Assembly (NCBI GenBank): GCA_029964075.1
Contig: CM057135.1
Location: forward strand, 30,059,366 to 30,123,365
Source: Patiria pectinifera
Taxonomy: Eukaryota; Echinodermata; Asteroidea; Valvatida; Asterinidae
DNA length: 64,000 bases
Reading direction: 5' to 3'
Position numbers and translations under genes: made by a program. Of the stretch, positions 39,101 to 52,484 are shown one piece after another. Within the stretch, counting starts at the first letter, position 1. Every line of letters begins with the position of its first letter. Under the pieces are notes generated by a model. That model saw only the letters and a list, made by a program, of their open reading frames with translations. It did not search any database and was not told where the DNA came from.

Positions 39101-40827
39101 TATAATTTTATAGCCGCTACTTTTACTCCAATATTAAACTCATACAGTGGCCAGATTCAACATCAGAACTATCTGATTTTCGATCGTTACAGCGTGACAA
39201 CAGCTTGAATATTAAGACAAAGTTAAGACTATGGGAAATTCTTACAGTCACTGCCTATCCATAAGGATTTCATTTTAGACGGACTATAGGTATTGGTACT
39301 CTGGAACGCTGTTAAAATGTCAATGCAATTCACTACAAGAGTCGACACAAGGTACAACTTGAGTATACAAGATTATTTAATTTCTCACAGAGAAAGTTCA
39401 CAAAAGAAAAAAGGACAAAGACCCCAGCAAAACAACTTTTACAAACTTGAGTTAAAAAAATGACTTCTTAATCAATTCGTGAACCATGAAACAAGATTGT
39501 TCCTATTACCATTCCAACACAAGTTTTCCTATACCAGTTCACCATGCAGGTGAACGACCAAGTCAGTATCGCGACCAAGCGCACGGGTCCCCCGCACCAA
39601 CGACCACGAATACGCGCCTCGGCCCCGCGGGCAAAAGAGTATTAAGGGGGGAATCAGACGATATTATGATCATAATTTCGGCAAAGAATAGGCTGACGCC
39701 ACCAAGTCGTGCTGGTGGTTTTTCAGACCCCAAACAGGCCCGCAAGGTTTACTCGCTAAAGCCCTGGCCGGCTCGAAATTCTTTCAGCAAAGAAAGTGTC
39801 TGACCCAGTTAATTATTATCCGCGGATTGAAGCGACTTTGATGGGGAAGGGTTCAAAAAGAGGAAAAATAATGGTTGAAAAGTGGGCCGGATTGTGCAAG
39901 ATTTGATGGCATAAGAGGGCTGGTATTATGCCTAGGGGAAAGACTGCACAAAAGTTTGTTTGAAAAGCTTTGCAAAATCTGGAGTTCCACTGAACTCTAT
40001 TCACACAAAAAACCCCGAATTTAACAGCCATTTCCCATCAAATTTTTTTTTTTTAATGAAATAATTGCAACGACTGAAATGATTGGTGGAAAGTGAAACT
40101 ATAATGTAGTCCGCAAATTCTGTTCCAGGAATAGTAACTTGGAGGTGTCCTACACCACCACAATATGTACTTGATGTTCGTAAACTTATATTGTCGACTA
40201 GAAACACCACAGGAAACAAGACAACTTTTGCAAATTATACGCCACTCGCACAAGAATAGCGCGATGGTACTGTATAGCCACTTGAAAGATCGTCCCCGTG
40301 AAAAACTAATTATATCAGCATTATCAGCATGATAATTGCAGTATTTCGGAGTCATTAGCGAAGGAATTGATGCTGATTAAGGCTCGTTAACAGTGCTGAA
40401 TCACACGGGTTGATCGAGGGCAGGAACGCCGAAAATGACGGGTCACCGATCCGCGTCTGACGCGGTGAGCGTGTACTTTCCCCGGACTTTTTTGGGGGAG
40501 TGATAGTTTCCTCGAGAAACCTTGGATGGTTTAAACGCCTTTTATATACGGAGCCACTTTACGCGTTATTTATGGAAGCTCTGCTTGTTAATGAAGCCCC
40601 TCATATATCACGGGCTTTTTTTTGTATCTTGATGAGACTGTGCATCGGTTGTCTTGCGGCTTTACGAGCCGGGGATGGTAACCCAAGCGGCACGGCAGAC
40701 AAGCTAACCAATTAATATGAACACCTATCTTGTGTGAAGGAGGTGTGATGGCGTGTGGCACTACGATATCGTGGTGCTGATAGGGAATGCATGGTCAAAG
40801 CTATGACAGGAAACTAGCGGGAGATAG
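36119..40827. other. Noncoding stretch with AAT microsatellite and TACATGTA words
   Basis: No gene recognised. It contains overlapping TACATGTA words at about 36779-36792 and interrupted AAT repeats at about 37930-38000. A patch near 40525-40690 (ATTTATGG, TTAATGAAG and nearby GC-rich sequence) has the look of conserved noncoding DNA, without proof. Confidence 0.4.
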
Positions 40828-41667
40828 CCTCAACATTAACAGGTTACTGCAATGGACAGTTCCTACCTTCCCAAAATTCTCAACAATGTGAACATTCATC
40901 TCACAGGTCAGATGTTGCCACATAATGCAAGGCTAACCATCCTCATTATAACGGTCAACCTGAACAGCCTCATACAAGGAAGTATGGTATCTGGACGTAG
41001 CTGCATGGACACAACCAGCAATGTTTTGCAGGACATTGAATTCAGATCCATGATGTACATCAGAAAGCATCAAGCAGCCAAACGGAATACCACAGGCACA
41101 GGATTCTCTATTCTTTCCTCGATGGCTCAAGTCGCCTCAAGAGGGCGTTTTCTAATACTGAAAGCCGGCTTTCCGCAAGCATTTGCACAACTCGAACCGA
41201 GGCTGTTGTCTGCCTCGCTTCGAAACATCATTTGGTTATCAACAAAACCTCAAGTAAGGGCCGACTTGGTACTCAAACCTCGCATCCTCATCGTAATTAG
41301 CAACTCAACTATGGCCTGATGCAACATGTTCAACCTCATTATTTCGCCTCAGTGTGGTAATCGTGCCTCAACCTCAAATCCTCAAAACCTCATAAATCAT
41401 GCCATACCTATCAGTTTCAGAACCTTAGTCAAACGTACCGTCTAACCCAAACCTCACCCATGCCGTGGTCAAAAGCCTCAATCAGACTAACATTACAACG
41501 AACCACGCTCTTCCCCTAAACAACACTTCCAAAAAAGCCTCAGAATCTTTGCGCACCTCACGCATGCTTTCTACCTGACCAACCTCACACATGCAGCAGA
41601 CAAATACCTCAACCACATTGCATTCCCACCGAACCCAGCTCCCAACCGGCACCCTTCTTTTGCCTCA
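40828..41667 (+). repeat. Strand-biased irregular CCTCA array
   Basis: The pentamer CCTCA occurs 19 times on the + strand in these 840 bases (including 41347, 41366, 41372, 41380 and 41388 in a tight run), and I find no TGAGG in the same interval. About one occurrence per strand is expected by chance. Spacing is irregular, so this is not an ordinary microsatellite. A 155-codon frame at 40852-41319 overlaps its left part but resembles no protein I know. Confidence 0.7.
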
Positions 41668-42022
41668 CGACAGGCCACTGTCAGACTAATTACCGGCAGC
41701 CGTCTTCGCACCCATGACGAACAAATCCCCCGAACCACCGATGGGTGTCAGATTACCCCCTTTATCCCCTCTATATCCTGGGCTAAACCCTCAGTCAGCC
41801 TTGGTGTCAGTATCAATGTCTGAGGTCCGGGGAGATGGGGGACTGAAGTGACCGGAAGGAGACGCATGACCGGCTTCCTGTATAAACACTGCACGATGTC
41901 TCTCACCCACTTCACTGGTACTTGGCACTTTGTTAGTGCCATTCAGCTTGTTTCTCAAGGGAATTAAACCAACAGGTCTCAAATACACTTTATTTGTCCT
42001 TAATATAGTATCTCTTATATTT
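41668..42022. other. Noncoding spacer between CCTCA array and microsatellite
   Basis: Nothing recognised apart from short frames lacking domains. Confidence 0.4.
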
Positions 42023-42162
42023 CACTGACTGTGTAACTGACTGAGTGACACTGACTGACTAGTGAGTGAGTGAGTGTGTGAGTGAGTGTGTGACTGACTA
42101 CGTGACTGACTGAGCGACGGACGGACCGATTGACTAATGACTGAATGACTGCCTGACTGATT
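42023..42162. repeat. Degenerate TGAC/TGAG tetranucleotide microsatellite
   Basis: Tetranucleotide periodicity of TGAC, TGAG and TGTG words continues for about 140 bases with substitutions (CTGACTGAC, GTGAGTGAGTGAG, GACGGACGGAC). The variation shows a long-lived, decaying repeat. Confidence 0.85.
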
Positions 42163-45100
42163 CACTTATGACATAGACTTGTTTAAGTCTCACCAAGTTC
42201 GACTCGGATTTAGAAGTTGGATGAACCACAGGTATGACGTCCAGCGAACAGCCATTCGGAATCAATTGAACATAATGCTGTGCCCTCTGGGACCAGCTCT
42301 GCTAGGCTTGCCTCGTGTCGTTAGAACGATGAGCATATTTGTCCAAGAAATGCTAAAAGGCAGCGGCATAATCCAGTCAGTTTAAGGAAATTCTTCAACT
42401 GACTGCGGAATAAATGTGATGGCTTTTACACTCCAGACTGTCCAGCTCAATTTCCATGAATCGCTTAGCTTTGTCGCCGTGCAAGGACACGATAATAATG
42501 GATCTCCACTAATGCTTATTACGCGGGCAGAAACATGCATGGACGCAAGAATTACACGGGAGGGCAAGTCACTTTTATAACCATAATAGATTTAAGGGAG
42601 GCGTATGTCGAAAAAATAATATCCGCTTCGCAGAGTTTATTTTCGTAGTATTCTTCAAACACAATGCTGCTTTTGAGGACAATGTTTTCCACGATTCTGG
42701 TTGATTTGGCATTGTAGGATATTCAAACACTGACACCCGTTCAGTACATAGTAATGAGTATGGTTATTGTCTGGTTTCTATGGAGGATTAATGTTCAGGT
42801 TTGGGCGGGCCCTGGTTATGCCATTATCATGGATTTTGTCAGACGGCCCCTCATTATTTTGTGGCACTCATAATTTAAAAGTGGTAAGCTTTGTGAAAGG
42901 CTAGACAAGTTTGGTAGCAGATTTATTTCAACTCGGGAGAAAGTGACTTCAACTACGTTTGTTTTTGCATTTAAAAATATTTATGCACGATGAAATTCAA
43001 AGAAACAGACGTAAAATAACATTAAGAACGAGGTAAAACTTGCCTTGAAAAAAATAATTGCCAAGTTTTAATATAATGCAAAATGCGTGCAAATATCTGA
43101 ACAATTATTTTCCATGCATTGAACTTCCAAAAAATATTGAAAATGAAAGTGTTCCACTTCTTTTTGTAAATAAAAATGAAAGCTCAGATGAAAGTTCATG
43201 ATGTTAAAGGGCAAGATAGATTTCAAATAAATTACAAAGCTATAGGCGAAAATAATCCCTGCAAAGATAAGTTGATAAGGAGGGACATCCTCGATCGTTA
43301 AAGCAACCGGTCAGCGTCCCAATGATTCAAAATTCCACGTCACTTTCCAAAATTCGTTCTCGGACGAATTATGAAAATAATTCGGAGCTACAGCTAGGAT
43401 TGAGAAGGCCTGAAAGAAGGGGTGTTATCCCGGCGTCTCTTTTTGACACCTGCTTGGGTTCACTCACTCATCGGCAGTTAGTCCCCCGCGGAAACCACGG
43501 GCCAAAAAGAAATCTTCAGTCCCGACGGGTTAAACCCCCCTCTCCCCTGACGAGGGGCAAGCTTGGAACCCCAATGTGTACCCCTTGGACTTGGGGTGAA
43601 CTGACAGGGGTAACAAGTGGATCCATGGAGCGTGACCGAGGACGACCGGACACTTGCGAGGTCACACCCTTGACCCCTTGCCCTGCTTTTCCCCCATAAG
43701 AACATCTTCCACCTCCGAGAAAAACCTCGTACTTTTCTTGTTTCTAACGGAGCTTCAAGCCTTAAAATATCAAAAGTGAAAATAAACGACTTCGTATTTG
43801 ACGTACGACGCTACATTTTCAGCACCAAGACTTCAAAGAGATCTCTTTGGCCAAACTTAACTTCCAAGAAATCGATTCGATACGCTTTACTCTTTCAAAA
43901 AATCACAAATTCTTTTATATATTCAATTTGCCTTTGCTTTCTGTACAAACTCAGTAACCCATTTTAACTCGACCTAAATAAACTGGAACTTTTTTTTTTG
44001 CAAGCGCTTCAAAAAATATGAAAAACCCGACCGCCTCGATCCATAAATTAAGCTACTGGCTAAGTATGTATAGTAGGACGGGGCAACCATATCCCATGAG
44101 GTATTGGTAGGCAGTACATCATCGCTGCTTGCTAGCAAAAAGAAAGAGAATACTCGCATAGCAGCTTTTCACCAGCCAATAATTCACATTTTTTTCTGCC
44201 CCAAAAGAGGCAATATTTTCGTTCTCATTTTGGCCATTAATCCCCTTTTATACGACCGTATGTGGAACATAGTAAGAATTTTTAAGCTTTACGACCGATC
44301 ATTTAGGCCATTTGGATGAAGATGTGTTTAAAAAAAAAAACCAGGCAATTCTGCTCATTACTGTTGCGTAGACTGTGCCTCACTACGCCATTTCCGCGTT
44401 CAAAATGACATCAAATACTTAAGTACCTTTCACGTTATAATCTTGGATATCCAAAAGCTGCAATTTTTCCAATCTATTTTCCCCCCGATTTTTAAAGAGA
44501 ACAACCTTCTTCTGTATCAAGCAGAGCTAGTTGACGTGGAATACATGGTGTTTTGTTTAAAACAAAAAATCAGAATCAGTTAGAGACCCATCAAAAACTC
44601 AATCGTTGATTGTATAAGATTTAGCATATCAGGCGTCAGTGCCTGTTTCCTACTTGTCATAAGGGGCAATAGTTTTTGGGAGACATCTACGATGCATAGT
44701 GGGCAGGTGCCGAAATAATATTGCTCATGACTCAAAAGATCTGCGCATGACTTTGAGTATTGACTGACACAGAGGGAAATAGTCAATCAGAAAATAATAT
44801 ATATATTCGTGTGGTAATTTCAAAATATTAACTGCGCCAGTTTGCGTCTTCAAATATCAATGGCCCACCAGTACATTCCACATGTGGCAAGGAGTAATGG
44901 TATGGTCAACGGAAACAAATATATTTATCCAAATGCCAGCCCAAATACTGTATATTTGGAATTCATTCCTTGAAATATCTTGAGAAATATTTTTTCAATC
45001 CAAAATATTTCAGGATTTCGATATATATTCAATCGGCCAAAGCAGAGAAAAAAAATATGTTTACTCAAATTTTGAGTGTCCACAGGGTATGCCTTGAAAT

Positions 45101-48100
45101 GCCGGCAGAAGTACAAAGAAAAAGTTTTCTTCTTGAACGCGAAGTTTCAAGCGTTTGCACTTTAATTGATCTTTTAATTAAAGTCCCCACGACCCACTTG
45201 TCAAACTGCAAACCGTAATCTATACTGGCAACTATGGCGGATCGCAGCTCACCAGAGAGACCATGGAGGTATATATACGACTTGTAATCGCATTGTGCTC
45301 CATAGAAATACGACACAAATTCGTCTCCTTTACGCGTTTATTGTCCAAACAGCGGGGAATCCAAACAAGCCAGTGGGGGATACTGCGGGGATTTGCTCGC
45401 CCCGACAACACCTTATCGCCCGCCGATCGAAAATACAAAAATCCCCTGATAGTCGGTCTTTATACAAACACTACAAGCCCGCTGTGTGTTTAAGGATCAA
45501 CCATGCCGGAGTGCAAAAGAAACGGATCAGGCAAAAAAAAAATGAAAAAACGAAAGAAAGAAAGAAAGCGAGCAGTCTTTGGGATACACTGGTGCCACTC
45601 AATACGCGTGTTCACAAATAACTCCAAAGTATTAATATCCAATTGGTGTTGTTGGTACCACAAGAGAGAGAGGGAGAGAACTAGGAAAAAAATAAACCCT
45701 GGACTGCCCGCGGCAGCAAGTGAACTCTTTCCATCTGAAATCTAAACCCCATTTTTTTTATTCTCGGTGTTGTATGCCATCAGCGATGCCAAAGAAATCC
45801 CTTTTGACGTGGCCAGTACAATAGCTTGATATTAGACTTACCAGTGTTTGTAAGTATACAAGAGGAATAGAGGCTGGGGAAATAAAGAAAGAAAAAAAAT
45901 CTGTAGATTGTGGAATGCCGACTACGGAGCTCGGAGACGAAACCGCCTGAGTCCTCGTGAACCTTACCGGAAAGTGGGGCAAGCGAGACGGTACAAACCA
46001 CCGGCGGACAATGCCGGGGCCTTAGCGCCTCCGCTCGCGGGACAATGTCCCCCCGTGTCTGAAAATCAGATTAGCGAGTCACTCGCAAACCTTCCGTACC
46101 AACGACTCGTCTGAAAAGGCTACGACATTGGCCTGATTAATAAATAGATGGCTTGCGTGGGAGAAAAAGAAAGGAGAAAAAACTTTCTCGATATCTGTAG
46201 TCAGAACGGGCAGGTAAGAACGCAATGAGCTACAATCACTCCGTGGGAAAAATAGCCCCGCCAAAAAGGCTATTTATTGGTTGTTCAATTAAGTGACTTT
46301 ATAATAAGTAGGTCGACGCCATGGATTGAAATTGACCTGACAACTGGACCAGTGAACCTGTAAGTCCAGAGAAGTTCACACAGACCCTGAATTATTACTG
46401 TACTTATAAAAGGAGAAAAGATGATTGTAAACATTTAAGTCATAAAAAGTATGATGTGCCGTATAGAGCCTCAATAAAAATCCTGATTTGGAAAGTAACA
46501 CATGCAGAATAAAGCACATGCTCCTACTAAAAAGGTACACTAAATCCTTAAGAGACTGGTTTCAATCCACCACAATTCTGTTAACTTCAGCTGCAGTTTT
46601 ATAAGTGAAAAAATAAACCTCGTAGATTTCAACAAAAACGACGATAATACCACACTAACAAACACAAAATCAAAGCATGAAACCGCCACAAGAACAGACT
46701 AGATGTCTCAATTTGGCCAGAGAATTTAATACGCTGGATGGAGTGTTTTGGTCGACAAACTCCGAGATGCCACTGGTCATGATCACTCAACATGAGGGTG
46801 TTCAACGGCCGAGCGGCTCCAGGTAAAAAAGGCCCAAACCGCGGCGGTAACGCCGCCAGCCCAATCGGTAAGAGGTGTTTACGACAATGTTTTCACGCAG
46901 AGTCGATATTGATGAAGCTCTGAGGACAGTATTACGACTATCCTTACTTTATTATTTTTCTTCCAAATAGCTTTTTTACTCATTCATTTACAAAAAAAAC
47001 CCAGAAGTTAGTACCTATCATAACTGTCTTCTATCAAGAGAAAGGTCAAACCTTTTGGAAGCTTTCTTGATAAAACTCTCGGTACAAAGTCAATCAGCGC
47101 AGTTTTAAAATCTTCCCCTGGACGTAAACCAAATCAAACGCCAGTGTTTACCATAGAGGCTTTAAGTAAACACATGCAAAGTTATGACCAGATATTTATA
47201 AATTGTGTTAATATTTTGTAATCACATATCAGCAAGTTTGATGGTTCGGCATCGACATTTATTTATGAGAACCATCCATTAAACTGCACGTGTTAAGATG
47301 TGATAACTCAAAGATATTGAAATCATGCAGTTATTTTAAAACCAATTCCGAGTTTTAAAGTCGTGTGTAAATGCATACCAATGCGTCAACTGCAGGCGTG
47401 AATACTCAACTGCAATGACAATCGATGTATTGCAAACGCACAAACCAACATCAAACACCAAAAGCGACCAAACATACCGAAATAAGAAAAGTGTGCAAGA
47501 GGAGTGACCTTGTTATGCGGGGTTCGGAATGATATCGACGCAGCCTAAGCACTTAATCGAATTTCTCCGCAAACTACTAATTACCACTCGTTAGACAAGA
47601 TCAATCAAAATGTCCTTCGCCAAAGACTCTGACAAATGCACTTTTCCAGAGTTACAAACGGGGATTTGACTTCACCTAGCGACAAACTGGATTAAAGCAA
47701 TTTCACCTCAGCGACCGCCTGTCGGCACACTTCCCGGACCAGCGTGCCCACAAGCCCCCGGTCTGAGTTTACCCACACGCCTGCCACGCATGCGCGCACA
47801 TGCGTAGTTCGGAAGTGAACCTCTCAAAATGTCTCAAACGCATGCGCACGTCAAACGCAAGTAATTTCAGAACGGTGTTCAGTTCTGCCCATGAAGCTAT
47901 CAATCCCACATACTGTAGAAGGCGTGGTGCAAATAGTTCTACATCTTCGATGTGGCAGTAAGTAATTGACGTGTCGGAAATCATTACAAAGATCTCTTTT
48001 CCTCTTCGGAAGGACAAGTACATATTTTTTGAGTTAAGCCATTGGCCAGGTTTCCTGGGCGCAAATAACCCGTCAAAAGACAGAGAACATACCGCAACGC

Positions 48101-49419
48101 TGACCTGTGGTGAAGTCACGGGACGGCAGTACGTAGATTTATCCACTGATTTCAAAATTGACTGGAAATTGCATTATTTCCCGAAATTACGGGCGCAAAC
48201 TAAACGCCAACAGTTTTATTGGATCAATCAAACATGGCCACAAAAATATTTGCTTTATCTTCAAATACACTGTACAACCTGCTAACGTCATTAAACTATT
48301 TTAAAATGCGATTCTTACTTTTTACGGGATCAAAAACTTTTATCCTTGTGTATATTTGGAAACCAAATGAAGACATTTTGGTATATCCTCAATTTTACAG
48401 TCGTGATTAATGCTCTGGAAAATTGTATGAGGCACACTGAGAATACCACTTCCAAGTTTGATAATCGAACTTGATTTCTTTTGGGACGTTACATTAACAA
48501 TCTCCACTGAGTTGGAACTCAATCTTCATAACATATCTCAGCACTCTCACAATGGGGAAAGTCTCACCGCCAAAATCGCATCCCAATAGAAGGTCATGGA
48601 AGGTCGTGCACCCTGACTCCCCGACACATCACAGGGCCTCACGGTTCGTTTGGGCCCGCCGAAGCTGGTAACCCGCACGTGGTACCCAATTCATCACGGG
48701 AATCCCTACAGGACGGCTTAATTAAAACGGGGAACCAAGTTGTCGAAATTGAAGCCTTTTGGTCATAAAACAAAGTCTGGTACCGTGACCAAGGCGGATG
48801 GAGACCAAGATGGATTTCATCATGGCGAGTGGTCGTAGAGGGACTAGGTGAATGACACACAGTTTTGCTATACATTTCAGTCTTTGCAGTGCAGTATTTA
48901 TATTTAGGTACTACCTGTCGTTGATATTTCCTGAATTATCCTGTCAAGTTTCCCAACAAAATGGGCTTTTGACCACAATGTAACCAGTGATACAACCGTA
49001 ATGGTTTATCTGAAGCCACGAAATCTACGCTACAATTGAATGAGTAATCTGACGACTACGCCACGCGATTATGGAGTGTTCAAAAATAGACGCGAACTCA
49101 CTGTAACCACACGAGAACCTACGAGAATCTAACAAATCAAAAGTTTGCAACATTTGCGAACCAGAGAAAAGTAAACCTCATGTATATTAACATGTATAAG
49201 CCCCATAACACGCGGCTGAAGTGTTTGACATCTGAAACTGAAACAACGCGCGATCTCGCGAGGTTTCAGAAACAAGCTGCTTTCAACTTCTACGTTGAAG
49301 TACAAAGCCGTAGTACGAAAACATGGCACGAAGAATGCACGGGCACCATGACATGTCGATATCACCATCTTGTCATTAACAGATGAGCGCCGAGGTCCAT
49401 GACCGCTATACATGGATCC
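42163..49419. other. Noncoding stretch, no gene recognised
   Basis: No domain-bearing frame. A GC-richer patch at about 43430-43690 has open frames on both strands. TTTAAA-rich and A-run low complexity is frequent near 44000-45600. A GGCGGTAACGCCGCC hairpin lies near 46842. A DR4-like AGGTCA/AGGTCG pair is at 48591-48606. Confidence 0.45.
48591..48606 (+). promoter_or_regulatory. Nuclear-receptor half-site pair, DR4-like
   Basis: AGGTCA (48591-48596) and AGGTCG (48601-48606) are direct repeats separated by TGGA. DR4 spacing suits thyroid-hormone-receptor or LXR-type heterodimers in vertebrates. A single imperfect pair could be chance. Confidence 0.2.
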
Positions 49420-49456
49420 AGGTCACCTGAAAGGTCACCGGCGGGGTCAAAGGTCA
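49420..49456 (+). promoter_or_regulatory. Nuclear-receptor half-site cluster with canonical DR1
   Basis: Four half-sites in one orientation: AGGTCA at 49420-49425, AGGTCA at 49432-49437, GGGTCA at 49444-49449 and AGGTCA at 49451-49456. Spacers are 6, 6 and 1 bp. The last pair, GGGTCAAAGGTCA, is the textbook DR1 bound by RXR, HNF4 and COUP-TF receptors. An E-box-like CAGCTG follows at once. Same-orientation quadruplets in 37 bp are unlikely by chance. Confidence 0.5.
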
Positions 49457-50909
49457 CAGCTGTCGACTACAGACGACATTTTTCTTTCTGTGACATTCTA
49501 TGCTGTTGCGATTTCCCATCTGATGCGAGATTATTTTTAGAAGCTAGGCGCAATTAGAAGAGGTCTTTTTTCACCGTAGGACCTGCAATCACCTTTCGGT
49601 GACAATGATTTATCGGTCTGACGTGTAGGGAGTTCTTTCATGCTATTGTGGGGGAAAGTAATGAATTACAAAGTGCCGTTTATGAGAAATTCTGCGAAGC
49701 ATTCGGGACTTTTAATCTCGTGTCTTTTTTCCCCTGACAATGTGGTTAAGAAATGTTATTACGTGTATAGACTGAATTTGACATTGACGAAGTGGTAGGC
49801 TACATAATGTATAGTATTTACCGTAGGGAAAAAAAACCTCTCAAATATTGGTTCGGGATCGATATGGTGAATTAAAAAAGGGGGGACAGCATTATATTCA
49901 AGTTATTGACTTTAAACGACCTTCTCTTTTTTTGGGGGGGGGGGTTATAAAAAAATAAAAGTCGTTGTAAATTTTCGCAACTTTTATAATATTCAACTCA
50001 AGTTTGAATGTGACTGATTGAAATTTAAATAGTTAAGATGTTTCCAAGTTCAGTTTATATCCTCTTTCTTTCTAACCATGACATTTTTCAATGTTTAAAA
50101 AGCCCTTTTTCAATTAATAACAACCTTACGCATCAGATGTCAAAACAACAACATAAAATACTACAGTTAACTCCCTTTTTCTGTTATAAATTAAAGTAGG
50201 CCTAAGCGAAGACTGCAAAGTTCAAATTATCCCACAAAATCTGTGAGTCATACACAATGTACCGAAATGACTAGTGCAGCCAATGTGACCCCTGACCCCG
50301 TGCATAACATCAATAGGAGGATGGGCAGGTAGCACGCAGGTGAAGCAATCAATGAAGTCGGTGATATTTCATTTTCGGAGTGCAAGTCGCGGCAATCACA
50401 AACCCGCTGAATAACGGGGAGCTATGCCCGTGTGGACAGGTAAGATAGAGCAGGTCATAGGCCGACGACGCAATGATTCATTCTGGTAGCTCCCACCAAC
50501 ACATTTATAATTTCCTACCTTGGAATTTCCTGACTTTGAATTTTCCTGTTTTATTTTCCCCCTGAAAAAAAATCTTCACTGAAGATTTGTTTTTTTTACA
50601 ATGCTTTTTAAATTGTCTTTTTAACGATTTTCTCCTACATTTCATTTATGTTTATTTACATCGCATGTTAAAGAGAGATATACTCCCAATGCAGTTTGTA
50701 TGATTATGGTAGTTTTTATCAACATGACCTAGACTTTGCGAAGTTATATATGGAGTTCCGTCTCATTTTTATGTTGCATGAAAGATAAATCTGATTTTGT
50801 TTTCTTTGGCTGTGATTAAATACAATGCATTTTATCAATGTATCATTTCTTTTCAATAAACACAACAAGTGCTTGTATACTTTTTGTATATCAAATTGAT
50901 TGTTTAAAA
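49457..50909. other. Noncoding stretch before the SINE-like element
   Basis: No gene recognised. It contains a T7 run joined to G11 at 49927-49944 and low-complexity AT sequence around 49970-50170 and 50540-50660. Confidence 0.45.
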
Positions 50910-51038
50910 GTTGAACAAAGAAATTAACTGGAGTGGGGATTGAACCTGCGACTTCCAGATTACCGTTTCGGTGCTCTACCAACTGAGCTATCCAGCCCCA
51001 TGTTGGGGGTTCCCAATTTGCCAATGTCTTTGTTCAAC
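50910..51038 (-). mobile_element. tRNA-derived SINE-like element with inverted-repeat ends
   Basis: The - strand carries a tRNA-like body beginning GGGGCTGGATAGCTCAG near 50999, with pol III box A TAGCTCAGTTGG (50979-50990) and box B GGTTCAATCCC (50936-50946). The unit is flanked by a 16-bp inverted repeat with one mismatch: GTTGAACAAAGAAATT at 50910-50925 and AATGTCTTTGTTCAAC at 51023-51038. The tail motif CTTTGTTCAAC after a tRNA-like head is familiar to me from dispersed SINE families in marine animals. No target-site duplication is obvious, and true ends may lie further out. Confidence 0.7.
50927..50999 (-). pseudogene. tRNA-like body, degenerate tRNA-Thr(GGT)-like
   Basis: The D arm (GCTC/GAGC) is intact. 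The anticodon stem CCGAA/TCTGG has a mismatch and a wobble, and the loop ACGGTAA places GGT as anticodon but lacks U33. The T stem and acceptor stem do not pair properly (GCAGG against CCCAC). These defects rule out a working tRNA and fit the head of a SINE. Confidence 0.75.
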
Positions 51039-52480
51039 GGGGACTAGCCACGTATGTAGCCAAGGATCACGCCCAAAGTCGGGATTCTAGGAACTTTAGA
51101 AATGCTGCAAAGCCTGGAGAAAAGCAAACGGGGATCACTCAGTGAGGATAGGGCGTATCACATTAGTTACACTACAGCGTGTTCTTATATAATGCGTTGT
51201 TATATATGATGCAGAATCTCCATTGCCCAATTATCAATTTGCGAAATTCCAAATGACTGTCTCCTCTCCCCGCATTATTGGTTCATTCCAAGTACAAAAA
51301 AACTCCGAATATTGTTTTGTTGCATCCAATTAGCCTTTATGTTTTCCCAATACTTGCCAATTACGGCCCCTAAGTATAAAAACAATCGTGAAGGGAGGAC
51401 GAATGTTGAGCATGGAGTTGTCATCACTTCCCCATCATCCCCCAGCCCACGCCGGCCAACTTGAAGGCCCGTGCGGTAAGTGATGGCGGTATCGCATCAA
51501 TGGTTGGTGTCTATACATGGTAAATGAGACGGCCGAGCACCATGTCAAGGCGGTACATATAGACCGCTGCGCATTACCAACGGGCCATTTGAAACGCACA
51601 AATAGCGTGCACTGCCTTGATTGTGACGGACCGTGTTTTTCGTTTGGAACATTTGGGTTTGGTTTGGGTAAGTTTTCATGGTTTGGGACGGGAGTTACAG
51701 ATATATATTTTTTTTGGGGGGGGGGATATCTGATTCCTTTAGTATGGGCCAACTTCCTTTGTGATTTTAATGTGCTTGTTGAGAAATTTAGCTTCACGGT
51801 TGGGCCTTCTTGAGCTCAGGTGTACTTTCCAACACAATTTCAAAGCTTACTATATTTCTGGAATTGATTTTTTTCTCGTACAATAATAACCACGCTGCTC
51901 TGCTGCTTTCAACTAAGATACGTAAGAAATTGACATATTTAAAAGTAATTTTATAACAAAGGGTATTGGACAAAACTGAACAGTCACGATAGGTTTCATG
52001 GCGCATGTCACATTGCCAACAGCTATACCACGCCTGCCCACGCAATATGTTTCCAATATTAAAGGAAATAAAATATTATTGCAAAATTTTAGACCTTGAA
52101 ATCAGATCTGAATTCAAGTAGTCTTGATAAAAAAATGGTGCCTCGTGGTCGTTGGAATGGTTGGCTGCATAAAGGTTGCCTTACAATAAAACTTGATGCT
52201 CGCTGGCTTTGTAATGGTAATACACACGTGTATGATACACGGGGATTTGTACACGCTGGCCAATTCGGAATAAGTGTGCAAAGTACCGCTAGGCATGCAG
52301 CCGTCGTACGGACTTGCACTTTTGCTTAATTGCAAACACCGAGGGTCGAGACTGCGCCGGGTTTAATATATAAATAGAGGTCTAAAAATGTGCATATATA
52401 ATCATTTCCGAAGATGGAATTCAGCGGCCCAACAAACAAGCTTCCCGCTTTGATTTACGAGGGATTGAGAGCTTGCAAGC
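51039..52480. other. Noncoding stretch after the SINE-like element
   Basis: No gene recognised. It contains a T8 run joined to G10 at 51708-51725 and otherwise ordinary AT-rich sequence. Confidence 0.45.
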
Positions 52481-52484
52481 GGGA

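Noticed and set aside
40852..41319. 155-codon + strand frame
   Set aside because: No recognisable domain; its left portion overlaps the CCTCA array, whose base bias explains part of its openness.
37556..45280. Shared 14-mer AGGTATATATACGA near 37557 and 45266
   Set aside because: Flanks differ and the core is a TA-rich low-complexity word.
50927..50999. Functional tRNA-Thr gene
   Set aside because: Acceptor, T and anticodon stems are mispaired and U33 is absent, so it is a SINE head, not a working tRNA.
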